Below are positions 54,295 through 64,000 of a stretch of 64,000 nt of DNA, piece after piece (position 1 is the first letter of the stretch; every line of letters begins with the position of its first letter). The translations under genes and the position numbers were made by a program. Below the pieces are notes generated by a model. The model saw nothing but the letters and a program-made list of their open reading frames with translations. It had not been told where the DNA came from and did no database searches. Source of the DNA: Nocardia donostiensis (GTDB lineage: Bacteria; Actinomycetota; Actinomycetes; Mycobacteriales; Mycobacteriaceae); NCBI RefSeq assembly GCF_002081715.1, contig NZ_MUKP01000001.1, positions 247,812-311,811 of the forward strand. The letters are read 5' to 3'.

Positions 54295-54785
54295 GCGATA
54301 CGGCTGGATTGATCGACGAAACACTGCGCGACCGCGATATCGAATACACCCGCCCCGGCGCCGACACCTTCGTCGCGGTGCTGCCCGGGGAGCGCAAACT
54401 CACCACCAATGTCATGCTCACCGTCGGCAGGCACGGGGTGCGCATCGAATCGTTCGTCTGCCGCAAACCCGACGAGAACTTCGTCGGCGTCTACAAATTC
54501 CTGCTGCGGCGTAACCGCAGGCTCTACGGCGTCGCCTACACCCTCGACAAGGTGGGCGATATCTATTTGGTCGGCCGTATCGCCAGCCACGCCGTCACCC
54601 CCGACGAACTCGACCGTATTTTCGGTCAGATCCTCGAAGCCGTCGACCACGACTTCAATACACTGCTCGAGCTCGGTTTCGCGGAATCCATTCGGAAGGA
54701 ATGGAAGTGGCGGGTTTCGCGCGGGGAATCGCTGAAGAACCTGCGTGCCTTCGAACATCTGGTGGATTCGGCCGACAAACCCTGA
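54291..54785 (+). CDS. YbjN domain protein (Rv0487-like)
   Basis: A 164-residue protein of the YbjN family, related in fold to type III secretion chaperones. It has strands [42 protein letters not shown] and a C-terminal helix. Translationally coupled to mshA in this and related genomes, which suggests a link with mycothiol, but its job is unknown. ATG 54291 overlaps the mshA stop. Confidence 0.92.
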   Translation: MSDTAGLIDETLRDRDIEYTRPGADTFVAVLPGERKLTTNVMLTVGRHGVRIESFVCRKPDENFVGVYKFLLRRNRRLYGVAYTLDKVGDIYLVGRIASHAVTPDELDRIFGQILEAVDHDFNTLLELGFAESIRKEWKWRVSRGESLKNLRAFEHLVDSADKP

Positions 54786-55025
54786 GCGTCACCCCTCGCA
54801 CCCGGCTACGGGTCAGTTCAGCCGTATTGGCCACACCCGAGCAGAGGAACCGAAAAAGCCGCTGTTGACGACGGTCGGGTCGAGCCGTACATCGCCAGCT
54901 CCAGTGGGAATACCTCACGCCCATGAAAAAATGACCTTGCCAAGAGGCTTGCTCACCCGCTGCGCTGTTCGTGCTCAGCTGCACCGAGCGGGCAAACGGA
55001 CCGAGATATCGATATCGGAGGCGGT

Positions 55026-55910
55026 ATGGCTGTGCTGGCGCTGGATATCGGGGCGACGAAATTCGCGGCCGGCCGAGTCGATTCCGCAGGCCGAGTCGAC
55101 CGGGTGAGTCGGGTCCCGGTACCGCATACCGGCGCCTGGGACGTCTGCCGCGCGCTGCTGTCGGAAGTCGCCGACGGTGACCGGGTGACCGCGGTAGGTA
55201 TCGGCTCGGCGGGGCCGGTGGATGTGCCCGCCGGGGTGACCTGCGCGCTCAATATCCCGGAGTGGCGATCCGGGTTCGAGATCGTGGACGCGGTGCGAGA
55301 GTTGTTTCCTGCCGCCGAAACTCGTTTCGCCATCGACGGTGCCTGCCTCGCGCTGGCCGAACACCGGTGGGGCGCATTACGCGGAACCGCCGACGCGCTG
55401 GCCATGACCGTATCGTCCGGGATCGGTGGCGGCATCCTGGCCGGCGGGCGGGTCTTGATGGGCCGCACCGGGAACGCGGGACATATCGGCCATATCGTCG
55501 TACCCGGTTGGGATGTCCGGTGCGCGTGCGGGGGAGCGGGTTGTGTGGAGGCGATCGCAAGCGGTATGTCGTCGGTGCGCTGGGCGCGTGCTCAGGGCTG
55601 GACCGGGGAGACGGGTGCGCAGCTCGCCGAGGCCGCGGCCGCGGGGCAACCGATCGCGCTTGCCGCATTGGAGCGAGCCGGTACGGCGCTCGGCCAGGCG
55701 GTCAGCTCGGCCGCCGCGCTGCTCGATATCGACCACGTCGTGATCGGCGGCGGATTCGCCTGCTCCGGCGAACCGCTGTGGGGGCCGCTGCGCGCGTCCG
55801 TCGCCAGGCACGCCGGTTTGAGTTTCCTGCGGCTGCTGCGGGTGGCGCCATCCGAACTGGCCGAAGGTGCGACGCTGGCGGGTGCCGGAATACTCGCGGT
55901 CGAACGCTGA
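55026..55910 (+). CDS. ROK family sugar kinase-like protein
   Basis: A 294-residue ROK protein without a DNA-binding domain, so a kinase rather than a NagC-type regulator. It shows the phosphate loop [32 protein letters not shown] and the zinc site [10 protein letters not shown] with the preceding His. A second phosphate loop ([14 protein letters not shown]) lies near the C-terminus. Probably a glucokinase or N-acetylated hexosamine kinase. It lies between ybjN and the phosphoglycerate mutase gene. Confidence 0.92.
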   Translation: MAVLALDIGATKFAAGRVDSAGRVDRVSRVPVPHTGAWDVCRALLSEVADGDRVTAVGIGSAGPVDVPAGVTCALNIPEWRSGFEIVDAVRELFPAAETRFAIDGACLALAEHRWGALRGTADALAMTVSSGIGGGILAGGRVLMGRTGNAGHIGHIVVPGWDVRCACGGAGCVEAIASGMSSVRWARAQGWTGETGAQLAEAAAAGQPIALAALERAGTALGQAVSSAAALLDIDHVVIGGGFACSGEPLWGPLRASVARHAGLSFLRLLRVAPSELAEGATLAGAGILAVER

Positions 55911-55965
55911 TCGCGGCTCCGAGGCCAGGACCGACGCGAGAACCGCACGTGGCAGGATGGCCCGC

Positions 55966-56703
55966 ATGACGTACACCCTCGTGTTGCTGCGCCACGGCGA
56001 AAGCGAATGGAATGCCCTGAACCTGTTCACCGGCTGGGTGGACGTGCACCTGACCGATAAGGGCATCGCCGAGGGCAAGCGGGCCGGTGAACTGCTGGCC
56101 GAGCACGGGATCCTGCCCGACGTGGCCTACACGTCGCTGCTGCGCCGCGCCATCAGCACCGCAAATATCGCGCTCGATGCCGCCGACCGGCACTGGATCC
56201 CGGTGGTGCGCGACTGGCGGCTCAACGAACGTCATTACGGTGCGCTGCAAGGCAAGAACAAGGCGCAGATCCGAGACAAGTACGGCGAGGACCAGTTCAT
56301 GCTGTGGCGGCGCAGCTATGACACCCCGCCGCCGCCGATCGACGTCGACGACGAGTACAGCCAGGACGGCGACGCGCGTTACGCCGGTATCGAGGTCCCG
56401 CGCACCGAATGCCTGCTCGATGTGGTGAACCGGATGGTGCCCTACTGGGAGTCGACCATTTCCCAGGAACTGCGCGCGGGCAAGACCGTGCTGGTGGCCG
56501 CGCACGGTAACTCGCTGCGTGCCCTGGTCAAGCACCTCGACCAGATCTCCGACGACGATATCGCCGGGCTCAATATCCCCACCGGTATCCCGCTGCGCTA
56601 TGAGCTGGACGAGGATATGCGTCCGGTCCGTCCGCGCGAATACCTCGACCCGGAAGCGGCCGCCGCGGGTGCCGCCGCCGTCGCGAGCCAGGGCGGTAGG
56701 TAA
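55966..56703 (+). CDS. gpmA: 2,3-bisphosphoglycerate-dependent phosphoglycerate mutase
   Basis: Glycolytic interconversion of 3- and 2-phosphoglycerate. The 245-residue histidine-phosphatase-fold enzyme shows [10 protein letters not shown] with phospho-acceptor His10, [23 protein letters not shown] and [18 protein letters not shown] 55966 is chosen; ATG 55957 is also possible. Corresponds to gpm1 (Rv0489). Confidence 0.96.
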   Translation: MTYTLVLLRHGESEWNALNLFTGWVDVHLTDKGIAEGKRAGELLAEHGILPDVAYTSLLRRAISTANIALDAADRHWIPVVRDWRLNERHYGALQGKNKAQIRDKYGEDQFMLWRRSYDTPPPPIDVDDEYSQDGDARYAGIEVPRTECLLDVVNRMVPYWESTISQELRAGKTVLVAAHGNSLRALVKHLDQISDDDIAGLNIPTGIPLRYELDEDMRPVRPREYLDPEAAAAGAAAVASQGGR

Positions 56704-56722
56704 CCCCAGGAAAACAGTTCTC

Positions 56723-56764
56723 GGCGAACGCGCCGTACCTCACCCGAGGTGCGGCGCGTTCGCC
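56723..56764 (+). terminator. Hairpin terminator after gpmA
   Basis: 13-base perfect outer arms (56723-56735 and 56752-56764), with a further ACCTC/GAGGT stem inside, 20 bases past the gpmA stop. Confidence 0.8.
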
Positions 56765-56948
56765 TATCCGCACCGAGAGCCCGCTTTCCTTGTCTCGGCT
56801 GCCGCGTATCCGTTACTCGGATTCTCTGTAATTCCGTCCGGGGCAGGGTCTCTCGACACGTGGCCACCATGTGACTGGTCGTTGTTACTCGTAGGTAGGT
56901 TCTGTACGCTCTGAACGTCCGACCAGTTCGAGAGGTGGATCACGTTCG

Positions 56949-58991
56949 ATGAAACCTGTGTTTCGAGCCACTGCGGCCCTGGTCGCCACACTGCTGCTCG
57001 TGCCTTTCCTTGGTCATAGCGCATCCGCAGAGCCGGTGCCGGACGGTGGTGCGGCAGGCGCTTCCTGGACGGCAGCCCATGAGGGTCCCCAGCAGTACCC
57101 GAAGATCCACATCACCTGGGACGTGCCCATCACCATGAGTGACGGCACGGTACTGAAGGCCAATGTGTACCGCCCCGCCGACCTTTCGGGCGCACCGGTC
57201 GCCGACCGGACACCCACCATCGTGAACATGACCCCGTACACCAAACTGGTGTCCAACCTGGTCGACCACATGGGATCCATCCCTGGACTGTCCGATGCGC
57301 TGTTCCAGCTCGCCCGCTCGATCGATATGACCGGCACGCCGCTATCGGGCCTGACCGACCTCACCAAAGCCCTCGGCGGCGGCGCGCTGCGCAACTTCGC
57401 CGTCGACCGCCAGCTCATCAAAAGCGGTTACACGCAGGTAGTCGTCGACGTGCGCGGCACAGGTTTCTCCCAGGGAACATGGGATATGTTGCGCCAGCGC
57501 GAACAGCGCGACACCGTCGAAGTGATCGACTGGGCGTCCCGGCAGCCCTGGTCCACCGGCAAGGTCGGGATGAGCGGAATGTCGTATTCCGGCATCAACC
57601 AGCTGCAGGCCGCCGAAAAGCAGCCGCCTGCACTCGCAGCGATCTTCCCGGTCGTGCCGGGCAGCGATCTGGCCGCCGACGTACTGATGCCCGGCGGCGC
57701 CTTCGGCTTCAACTTCATCCCGCTCTGGCTGGCCGGGATCAACGGACTCAAATGGATCCCGGACGTGCAGTCGATCGTCACCGGCAACTTCGACCAGAAA
57801 TGGCTGACCGACCGGATGGCCGACCCGATGACCTACCTCGACGTCTTCCTGGACGCCTACGTCAAAGTGAACATCGAGGACCTGGACCCGCGCGTGCAGG
57901 AAATGATCCAGCACGACAGCCCAGCGCGGCAGGCGTGGCTGGGCGACCCGAGCCTGGTGCAGGTGCCGACCTTCGTGGTCGGCGGCTGGCACGACCTGTT
58001 CACCTACTCCGAATCCAAGATCTACAACAAGATCCCGCTGCCGCCGGGGCACAAACAGCTGCTCATGGGCGACACCTACCACCTGAACTCCGGCAGCGAA
58101 ACCGGGAAACCCGGTCTGCCGCCGCGGCTGGACGTGCTGCAACGCGCCTGGTTCGACAAATGGCTCAAGGGGATCGATAACGGAATCGACCGGTACGGCC
58201 CGGTGACATTGCGCGAACAAGGCGGGACCTGGGTGACCCGCGACGGTTTCGGGGCCAGCGCGCCCGACCCCGAACGCGCCGAACACCGCCGCATGTACCT
58301 GTCCGCCGCGCCGAGCGGGACCGCCCAGAGCGTGCACGACGGCTCGCTCACCCCCGGCCCGAACAGCGACACCGCCCGCCTGACAGTGGCACCCGGCCTC
58401 ACCGGCCTGTGCTCCAACGACGCCGCACAGGCCACCATCGGCGTGATATCGATCATCAACGCCTGCGGCTCGGACTCGCGCCTCCAAGAACTCAACGGGC
58501 TCACCTTCACCAGCACACCCGTCGCCGAGGCGACCACCATCTCCGGACCCATCGCCGTCCGGCTCAACACGGTGCAGGACGCCGCCGACGGCTACTGGGT
58601 GGTCACAGTGAACGACGTGGCGCCGGACGGTCAGTCGCGGGTGCTGTCATCGGGTCAGCTGATGGCTTCGCTACGGGAAATCGACGAATCGCAGAGCACG
58701 CGCTCAGCCAACGGCGACTACACCGACCCACACCCGTATGTCTCCATCGAACACCGTCGCCCGACCGTGCCCGGTGAAGTGACCACGCTCGATATCGGTC
58801 TGCCCGCTGTCGAGGCAGTGCTGCAACCCGGGCACCGGCTGCGCGTCGATGTGTACGCGGGCAACTTCCCGAAAGGTCTGCCGATCCTGCCGATGCTGAT
58901 CGACACCGGATTGAAACCGCAGCACCTACAGCTGGACCCGCAGCAGCCGAGCTTCGTGAACATCCCCGTGCGGGGTAACCCCGGCTGGTGA
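56949..58991 (+). CDS. Secreted CocE/NonD family hydrolase
   Basis: A 680-residue exported alpha/beta-hydrolase of the X-Pro dipeptidyl-peptidase (S15) or acyl-esterase type. A Sec signal (residues about 1-27, ending SASAEP) precedes the catalytic domain with VVVDVRGTGFSQG, nucleophile elbow GMSGMSYSG, an acid region FVVGGWHDLFTYSE and later catalytic His near GDTYHLN, then a C-terminal jelly-roll (beginning about residue 430). It lies between gpmA and senX3, where mycobacteria have no such gene, so it is a lineage-specific insertion. Natural substrates could be peptides or glycerol/trehalose esters. Confidence 0.88.
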   Translation: MKPVFRATAALVATLLLVPFLGHSASAEPVPDGGAAGASWTAAHEGPQQYPKIHITWDVPITMSDGTVLKANVYRPADLSGAPVADRTPTIVNMTPYTKLVSNLVDHMGSIPGLSDALFQLARSIDMTGTPLSGLTDLTKALGGGALRNFAVDRQLIKSGYTQVVVDVRGTGFSQGTWDMLRQREQRDTVEVIDWASRQPWSTGKVGMSGMSYSGINQLQAAEKQPPALAAIFPVVPGSDLAADVLMPGGAFGFNFIPLWLAGINGLKWIPDVQSIVTGNFDQKWLTDRMADPMTYLDVFLDAYVKVNIEDLDPRVQEMIQHDSPARQAWLGDPSLVQVPTFVVGGWHDLFTYSESKIYNKIPLPPGHKQLLMGDTYHLNSGSETGKPGLPPRLDVLQRAWFDKWLKGIDNGIDRYGPVTLREQGGTWVTRDGFGASAPDPERAEHRRMYLSAAPSGTAQSVHDGSLTPGPNSDTARLTVAPGLTGLCSNDAAQATIGVISIINACGSDSRLQELNGLTFTSTPVAEATTISGPIAVRLNTVQDAADGYWVVTVNDVAPDGQSRVLSSGQLMASLREIDESQSTRSANGDYTDPHPYVSIEHRRPTVPGEVTTLDIGLPAVEAVLQPGHRLRVDVYAGNFPKGLPILPMLIDTGLKPQHLQLDPQQPSFVNIPVRGNPGW

Positions 58992-59147
58992 CCGACGCCG
59001 ATACACTCGGCCTGCCCGAAACCAAACCTCACCGACGCCGAACAATGCGTAAACACCCGGCTAACGGCATCAGAAGCACCTGTGACCTGCATGAAACTTC
59101 CCGTACCCGGGGTTGGTCAGCCGGTTGGCGACCGTACGATTCATGGT

Positions 59148-60383
59148 GTGAGCGTTCCCCAGGCCGTACTGCTGGCAGCCGTAGCGGCTGTTGTCGGACT
59201 GGCCGTCGGCGGACTCCTGATCCCGTACGTGAACGCCAGACAGGCCGCCCGCAGGCAGGCCGAGGCCGGGCTGACCATGTCGCAGGTCCTCGACCTGATC
59301 GTGCTCGCCTCCGAAAGCGGGATAGCGGTCGTCGACGAATACCGCGACGTGGTGCTGGTCAATCCACGCGCCGAGGAACTCGGCCTGGTCCGCAACCGGC
59401 TACTCGACGAACGAGCCTGGGCCGCGGTGGAGAAAGTGCTGGCCACCGGCGAATCCGCCGAATTCGACCTGACCGCCAAAAACCCGGGCCCCGGCCGCGG
59501 CCGTATCGCAGTACGCGGGGTGGCGCGGCCACTGTCGCCGGAGGAGACCAGCTTCACCGTGCTGTTCGCCGACGACGACTCCGAACAGGCCAGGATGGAA
59601 GCCACCCGCCGCGATTTCGTGGCCAACGTCAGCCATGAACTCAAAACCCCCGTCGGTGCGATGAGCCTGCTCGCCGAAGCGCTGCTGGAAACAGCCGACG
59701 ACCCCGAAGCAGTCCGCCACTTCGGTGAACGCGTGCTTGCCGAATCCCGCCGCCTCGGCAAAATGGTCACCGAACTGATCGCGCTGTCGCGCCTACAGGG
59801 AGCGGAAAAACTACCCGAACTCGAGGTCGTCGACGTGGACACGGTGGTCACGCAAGCCGTCGACCGATCACGGACCACAGCCGAAGCAGCGGGCATCACC
59901 GTCAGCACCGATCGGCCCAGCGGCCTAGAGGTACTCGGCGACGAAACACTGCTGATCACCGCCCTGTCGAACCTGGTGGAAAACGCGATCGCCTACTCGC
60001 CGACCGGATCGCATGTCTCGGTCAGCCGCTCCCTGCGCGGCACCCACGTCGCGATAGCCGTCACCGACCGCGGGATCGGCATCGCCAAAGAAGACCAGGA
60101 ACGCGTCTTCGAACGATTCTTCCGGTCCGACAAAGCGCGCTCCCGCTCCACCGGCGGCACCGGACTCGGCCTGGCCATCGTCAAACACGTGGCCGCCAAC
60201 CACAACGGGGAAATCACCCTGTGGAGCAAACAGGGCACCGGCTCCACATTCACCCTGCGCATCCCGGCCCATCTCGAAACAGACGGTGACGAAACATCCG
60301 GCCGGCCCGCGTCGACCAAGAGAGAAACCAGCCCGCGCCCACCGGCGCCGGGCCGAACCAATGGTGTGGAGGCACGCAGATGA
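59148..60383 (+). CDS. senX3: Sensor histidine kinase of the phosphate-limitation system
   Basis: Membrane sensor kinase that, with RegX3, responds to phosphate starvation in mycobacteria. One or two N-terminal transmembrane helices (residues about 5-28) are followed by a PAS-like domain (about 45-140), the H box with phospho-acceptor His163 ([11 protein letters not shown]), and the ATPase domain with N box ([12 protein letters not shown]), DRGIGI and [12 protein letters not shown] 59148 is chosen; it gives 411 residues, close to the 410 of the M. tuberculosis protein. It overlaps regX3 by four bases, with no MIRU repeat between them. Confidence 0.95.
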   Translation: MSVPQAVLLAAVAAVVGLAVGGLLIPYVNARQAARRQAEAGLTMSQVLDLIVLASESGIAVVDEYRDVVLVNPRAEELGLVRNRLLDERAWAAVEKVLATGESAEFDLTAKNPGPGRGRIAVRGVARPLSPEETSFTVLFADDDSEQARMEATRRDFVANVSHELKTPVGAMSLLAEALLETADDPEAVRHFGERVLAESRRLGKMVTELIALSRLQGAEKLPELEVVDVDTVVTQAVDRSRTTAEAAGITVSTDRPSGLEVLGDETLLITALSNLVENAIAYSPTGSHVSVSRSLRGTHVAIAVTDRGIGIAKEDQERVFERFFRSDKARSRSTGGTGLGLAIVKHVAANHNGEITLWSKQGTGSTFTLRIPAHLETDGDETSGRPASTKRETSPRPPAPGRTNGVEARR

Positions 60384-61069
60384 CGAGTGTGTTGATCGTC
60401 GAGGACGAAGAATCGCTGGCCGACCCGCTCGCGTTCTTGCTGCGCAAGGAAGGCTTCGAAGTCACCGTGGTGGGCGACGGACCGTCCGCGCTCGCCGAGT
60501 TCGACCGCTCCGGTGCCGATATCGTGCTACTCGACCTGATGCTGCCCGGAATGAGCGGCACCGACGTGTGCAAACAACTACGCACCCGCAGCGGCGTCCC
60601 CGTGATCATGGTGACCGCCCGCGACAGCGAAATCGACAAGGTGGTCGGCCTGGAACTCGGCGCCGACGACTACGTGACCAAACCCTACTCGGCCCGCGAA
60701 CTCATCGCCCGCATCCGAGCCGTACTACGCCGCGGCGCAGGCGACGAACTCGACCCCGGCACCGAGAACGGCGTCCTGGAAGCAGGCCCGGTCCGCATGG
60801 ACGTCGACCGGCACACAGTGCTGGTGAACGGCAAACCGGTCACCCTGCCCCTGAAAGAATTCGACCTACTCGAATACCTGCTGCGCAACTCCGGTCGAGT
60901 ACTCACCCGCGGACAACTCATCGACCGCGTCTGGGGCGCCGACTACGTAGGCGACACCAAAACACTCGACGTACACGTCAAACGGCTGCGCTCCAAAATC
61001 GAGGCCGACCCAGCCCGCCCAGAGCACCTGGTCACCGTCCGCGGCCTCGGCTACAAACTCGAAGCTTGA
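60380..61069 (+). CDS. regX3: OmpR-family response regulator
   Basis: Phosphorylation by SenX3 lets it activate phosphate-scavenging and related genes. The 229-residue protein has a receiver domain with acceptor Asp52 ([12 protein letters not shown]), Thr in VTARDSE and Lys in [21 protein letters not shown], and a winged-helix DNA-binding domain (about residues 130-225) ending [14 protein letters not shown] 60380 overlaps the senX3 stop (ATGA). Confidence 0.97.
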   Translation: MTSVLIVEDEESLADPLAFLLRKEGFEVTVVGDGPSALAEFDRSGADIVLLDLMLPGMSGTDVCKQLRTRSGVPVIMVTARDSEIDKVVGLELGADDYVTKPYSARELIARIRAVLRRGAGDELDPGTENGVLEAGPVRMDVDRHTVLVNGKPVTLPLKEFDLLEYLLRNSGRVLTRGQLIDRVWGADYVGDTKTLDVHVKRLRSKIEADPARPEHLVTVRGLGYKLEA

Positions 61070-61100
61070 GCTGTGTTTATCGGCGCGCTGGCGCGCGCGT

Positions 61101-61190
61101 GTTCGCGGCCCCCTATAGCTCGCGTTTCAGCCCTCGCGACTCGCGCCTTCGGCGCATGCGCTGCGAGGGCTGAAACGCGGGCCGGGCCGT
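61101..61190. repeat. Second copy of the dispersed inverted-repeat element
   Basis: Lies in the gene-free 239 bases after regX3. Left arm 61118-61137 and right arm 61163-61182 match the inner arms of the element at 17771-17874, with one mismatch between the arms. The GCGCC-TTC-GGCGC centre and the flanking GCGGCCCCCT are shared with the minus strand of the first copy. About 50 of some 55 bases of the left half agree between copies. Confidence 0.75.
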
Positions 61191-61308
61191 AGACCGGGCG
61201 AGGTTGGGTTGAGTGCCTAGCGGTGCTGGTAGATGCCGGGCTGTTGGGTGAGTCTTCCCGAGCGCTGCCCGAAGGTGGCGTTCTTCCGGGGGTCGGGCAC
61301 AGCTGAAA

Positions 61309-62262
61309 TCAGGTGGTGAGGTCTAGACCGATGATGCGGTTCGGGCGAGAGGTCGACCCATTCGCCTTGCGCTGGGCGCGTTCTGTTGCGGGGTGTACGG
61401 CCACGATGCCGAGACCTTTGCGCCGTTCCAGTTGCCGCACCAGCTCCTTGTAGGCGGGTTTGCCGAGCAGTTCCTGTAGTTCGGGCGCGTAGGACTGCCA
61501 GACCGGCTTTTCGCCCACGTGTGCGTCGGGTGAGCCGGAGCAGTACCAGTGCAGGTCGACGCCGCCGGGACCCCAGCCGCGTCGATCGAACTCGGTGATC
61601 ACGGTACGCAGGATTTCCACACCATCAGGACGGGTGACCCATTCCTGGGTGCGGCGGATAGGGAGCTGCCAGCACACGTCCGGTTTCACGGTCAGCGGTT
61701 CGATGCCGCGGCGCAAGGCCATGGTGTGCAGCGCGCAACCGGGACCGGCGGCGAAACCGGGACGGTTCAGGAAGATGCAGGCGTCCTCGTGGCGGCGGGT
61801 GCGCTGGGCGGTGCCGTCGGGTAGCTCATCCCACTCGAGGTAGCCGTCTTTGGTGACCTTGCCCTCGTCGTTGCGCGCCTCGTCCATCAGCTGCCAATCT
61901 TCAGGTGTGAGCATCTTCACAGCCTTGCGCAGCCGTTTGCGGTCGTCCTCGTCGGAAAGGAACGCGCCATGGGTGCAGCAGCCGGCATCGGGCATCCCGG
62001 CGATGATGCCTTGACAGGCCGGGGTGCCGAAAACGCATGTCCAGCGGGAGAGTAGCCAGGTCAGATCCACCACGATCAGGTGTTCGTCGTTGGCCGGATC
62101 GACGAATTCGAGCCATTCGCGGGGGAAATCGAGCGGCACTTCCTGGCTGGGACGCATCCGGCGGGCAGGCTTGTTCTTCCGGGCCGGCTCGATGCTGGTC
62201 TGGTCACTCTCGGCGGCGCCTGAGGTCACAATCTCAGACGCTAGCAGCTCGGTCGGCGACAC
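61309..62262 (-). CDS. Conserved cysteine-rich protein (Rv0495c-like)
   Basis: About 317 residues, probably started by GTG 62262. Cysteine pairs [29 protein letters not shown] and VCWQLP suggest a metal or Fe-S cluster, as in DUF3109/YkgJ-like proteins. It lies between senX3-regX3 and ppx exactly as Rv0495c does. A longer basic stretch at residues 25-40 is probably flexible. The biochemical function is not known to me. Confidence 0.82.
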   Translation of the reverse strand: MSPTELLASEIVTSGAAESDQTSIEPARKNKPARRMRPSQEVPLDFPREWLEFVDPANDEHLIVVDLTWLLSRWTCVFGTPACQGIIAGMPDAGCCTHGAFLSDEDDRKRLRKAVKMLTPEDWQLMDEARNDEGKVTKDGYLEWDELPDGTAQRTRRHEDACIFLNRPGFAAGPGCALHTMALRRGIEPLTVKPDVCWQLPIRRTQEWVTRPDGVEILRTVITEFDRRGWGPGGVDLHWYCSGSPDAHVGEKPVWQSYAPELQELLGKPAYKELVRQLERRKGLGIVAVHPATERAQRKANGSTSRPNRIIGLDLTT

Positions 62263-62294
62263 CTGCGTTCAGGTTCACCCAGTACCGTGTTCCT

Positions 62295-63326
62295 GTGCGA
62301 CTCGGGGTACTCGACGTGGGCAGCAATACCGTTCACCTGCTGGTGGTGGACGCGCACCGTGGTGGCCACCCGATGCCGATGAGCTCGACGAAGGCGACTT
62401 TGCGCCTGTCGGAGAACACCGACGACGACGGCAGGATCACCGCCGACGGCGCGCAGCGACTGACCGAGACGGTCGCCGAATTCGCCAGCATCGCCGAAAC
62501 CTCACGCTGTGCCGAACTGATGCCGTTCGCCACCTCGGCAGTGCGCGACGCAGCCAACTCCGAAGACGTGCTGGCCCAGGTGAAGGCCGCAACCGGAGTC
62601 GAACTGCAGGTGCTGTCCGGGGTCGACGAAGCGCGGCTGACCTTCCTGGCTATGCGCCGCTGGTACGGCTGGAGCGCGGGGCGGATCCTCGGTCTGGATA
62701 TCGGCGGTGGATCGCTGGAACTCACCAGCGGCGGCGACGAGGACCCCGACGTCGCATTCTCGCTGCAACTCGGCGCCGGCCGGCTCACCAAGGACTGGCT
62801 GCGCGAAGACCCGCCGGGGAAACGCCGGATCGCCGTACTGCGCGATTGGCTCGACGCCGAACTGGCGGGCCCGGCAAAAGAGCTGCTAGACGCGGGGAAA
62901 CCGGATCTGGCGGTCGGCAGCTCCAAGACGTTCCGCTCGCTGGCCCGGCTCACCGGGGCGGCTCCGTCCGGCGCGGGTCCCCGGGTTCGCCGTACACTCA
63001 CCCATTCGGGATTGCGCCAGCTGATCGCCTTCATCTCCCGGATGACGTCGGCCGACCGGGCAGAATTGGAAGGCGTGAGTTCGGATCGGTCACAGCAACT
63101 GGTGGCTGGCGCACTGGTCGCGGAGGCGAGTATGCGGGCGCTATCGCTGGATAGCCTGGAAATTTGCCCATGGGCGCTGCGAGAAGGACTGATCCTGCGC
63201 AAACTGGATACCGATATGAACGGTGGACCACTGGCAACGAGCGCACCGGAAACCGCGACCTACAACGGCGCGGCGCCCCCCGGCGGCGGACTGTCGTCGG
63301 GCGCGATCGAAACGGTGCCTTCATGA
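62295..63326 (+). CDS. Ppx/GppA family phosphatase
   Basis: Exopolyphosphatase or pppGpp phosphohydrolase of the ASKHA fold. The 343-residue protein shows LGVLDVGSNTVHLLVVD (phosphate 1), FATSAVRDAAN, GLDIGGGSLELT (phosphate 2) and LAVGSSKTFRSLARL. GTG 62295 is chosen because it begins the conserved domain. Corresponds to Rv0496 (PPX1). Coupled to the next gene by an ATGA overlap. Polyphosphate link fits the neighbouring phosphate sensor. Confidence 0.94.
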   Translation: MRLGVLDVGSNTVHLLVVDAHRGGHPMPMSSTKATLRLSENTDDDGRITADGAQRLTETVAEFASIAETSRCAELMPFATSAVRDAANSEDVLAQVKAATGVELQVLSGVDEARLTFLAMRRWYGWSAGRILGLDIGGGSLELTSGGDEDPDVAFSLQLGAGRLTKDWLREDPPGKRRIAVLRDWLDAELAGPAKELLDAGKPDLAVGSSKTFRSLARLTGAAPSGAGPRVRRTLTHSGLRQLIAFISRMTSADRAELEGVSSDRSQQLVAGALVAEASMRALSLDSLEICPWALREGLILRKLDTDMNGGPLATSAPETATYNGAAPPGGGLSSGAIETVPS

Positions 63327-64000
63327 GCGAGGATTCCAAACAGCTGTCCGTCGCCGAACTGCTCGCCCGCAACGGGCAGCAAGGGGCGACACCATCCGGC
63401 GGCGGCAGACGTCGCCGCGGCGGGCGAGGTATCTCGGTCGCTGAACTCACCGGCGATCTGCCGGTGATCGATTCCGGAAACGGGCGGTCCGCGCATTCGG
63501 CCCCTGAGGACGAGACACCCAGCGGAACCAGCGCTTCCGGTGACGATTATTCGGCGGCAGCAGCGGAAAGCTATGGCGGCGGGCAGGTTTCGTACCACAG
63601 TGCGGAACCGGAGCCGAGCCACTCCCCGATATCGGGTCCGATCACCCGCTACGATCCGCTCGCGCCCTACCCGCCCGAGCCGGAAGCACCCGCACCGCAG
63701 GCGTTTTCGTCCCGGCACAGTGCGCCCGACGCTGATTCCGGGCCGCAGCTTGCGGGGTATTCCCTGTCTCAAGCCGATGCGTCGGCGTCCAACGGCACCC
63801 GCCGTGGCGGCAGACGGCGCAGACGCGCCGAGCCCGACGATGACGTCGAGTCAACCGAGTTCGGCTCGCAGCCGCAGTCCGCATTCGGACTCGCGGGCGC
63901 AGAACCTACCGGCTCGCCCGCCCCTGGTGCTTTCGATTTCCGCGCCGGACTGGACGAACCGCGGCCAGGCAGCCGTGCCGCCCGCCGCCGCGCCGCCGAA
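63323..64000 (+). CDS. Conserved Arg-rich, low-complexity membrane protein, 5' part (Rv0497-like)
   Basis: The frame opens with ATG 63323 inside the ppx stop and is still open at the window edge (226 residues seen). The N-terminus holds two similar units: SVAELLARNG followed by GGGRRRRGGRG-type basic sequence, and ISVAELTGDLPV. A long, disordered Ser/Pro/Glu-rich region with another RRGGRRRRR patch follows. In Rv0497 the C-terminal part, not visible here, contains the transmembrane segments. The function is unknown; the motif occurs in several envelope proteins of the order. Confidence 0.85.
   Translation, partial: MSEDSKQLSVAELLARNGQQGATPSGGGRRRRGGRGISVAELTGDLPVIDSGNGRSAHSAPEDETPSGTSASGDDYSAAAAESYGGGQVSYHSAEPEPSHSPISGPITRYDPLAPYPPEPEAPAPQAFSSRHSAPDADSGPQLAGYSLSQADASASNGTRRGGRRRRRAEPDDDVESTEFGSQPQSAFGLAGAEPTGSPAPGAFDFRAGLDEPRPGSRAARRRAAE

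Noticed and set aside
57342..58487. Long frame antisense to the CocE-type hydrolase
   Set aside because: Long antisense frames are expected in high-GC DNA; codon use and composition fit only the plus-strand gene.
60380..60383. MIRU-type repeat between senX3 and regX3
   Set aside because: Mycobacteria carry such repeats, but here the two genes overlap by four bases with no room for one.

Overview
The window is high-GC actinobacterial DNA. It most likely comes from a Nocardia-like member of the Mycobacteriales. The support is mycothiol synthesis (mshA), a heparin-binding haemagglutinin (HbhA), an EspG-type type VII secretion chaperone, DUF3558 lipoproteins, SenX3/RegX3, and a gene order that follows the Mycobacterium tuberculosis Rv0472c-Rv0497 block from about 10.6 kb to the right edge. 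The synteny is recalled from knowledge of that genome; it was not computed.

Layout. 1-10.5 kb: the 3' end of a DEAD-box helicase, a zinc alcohol dehydrogenase, an HtrA-like protease convergent with a coupled VKOR/DsbA pair, a three-gene EspG cluster, then a methyltransferase, an enoyl-reductase-like protein and an ABC1 kinase. 10.6-26.3 kb: conserved backbone (TetR, DUF445, HTH, hbhA, DUF2516, deoC, DUF2993, DUF2505 pair, murB, LprQ-like L,D-transpeptidase). It is interrupted by a FitAB-type toxin-antitoxin pair, purU, an orphan AbiEi-like gene and a large inverted repeat. 26.3-36.1 kb: an accessory island of lower GC. It holds a membrane-anchored HExxH metallopeptidase, a NaeI-type restriction-modification cluster with its own small regulator and palindromic operators, an unrecognised protein, a DUF3558 lipoprotein pair, an XRE/DUF397 pair and a lipase-ankyrin pair that looks like toxin and immunity. 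36.1-49.5 kb: a histidine/urocanate catabolic region (hutG, hutI, NCS1 permease, hutU, NAD-glutamate dehydrogenase, hutC) that encloses an IclR/CoA-transferase/acyl-CoA dehydrogenase operon and lacks hutH. 49.6-64 kb: initiator tRNA, an ADP-ribosyltransferase-like gene, then backbone again (SDR, mshA, ybjN, ROK, gpm, senX3-regX3, Rv0495c-like, ppx, Rv0497-like), with a YefM-YoeB module and a CocE-type hydrolase inserted.

How the genes work together. HutU, HutI and HutG convert urocanate to glutamate, and glutamate dehydrogenase feeds that to 2-oxoglutarate. One 24-bp operator type (half-sites TGTATA/TATACA, 8-bp spacer) lies in the hutU/gdh intergenic region and upstream of the permease-hutI-hutG operon, and probably binds the HutC repressor encoded at the end of the block. 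The CaiB-like transferase and acyl-CoA dehydrogenase inside the block, with no hutH, suggest a speculative route from imidazolepropionate to urocanate. The strongest other candidates for new biology are the NaeI island with its unrecognised protein, the ADP-ribosyltransferase beside tRNA-fMet, the lipase-ankyrin pair, the metallopeptidase, and a structured dispersed repeat present twice.
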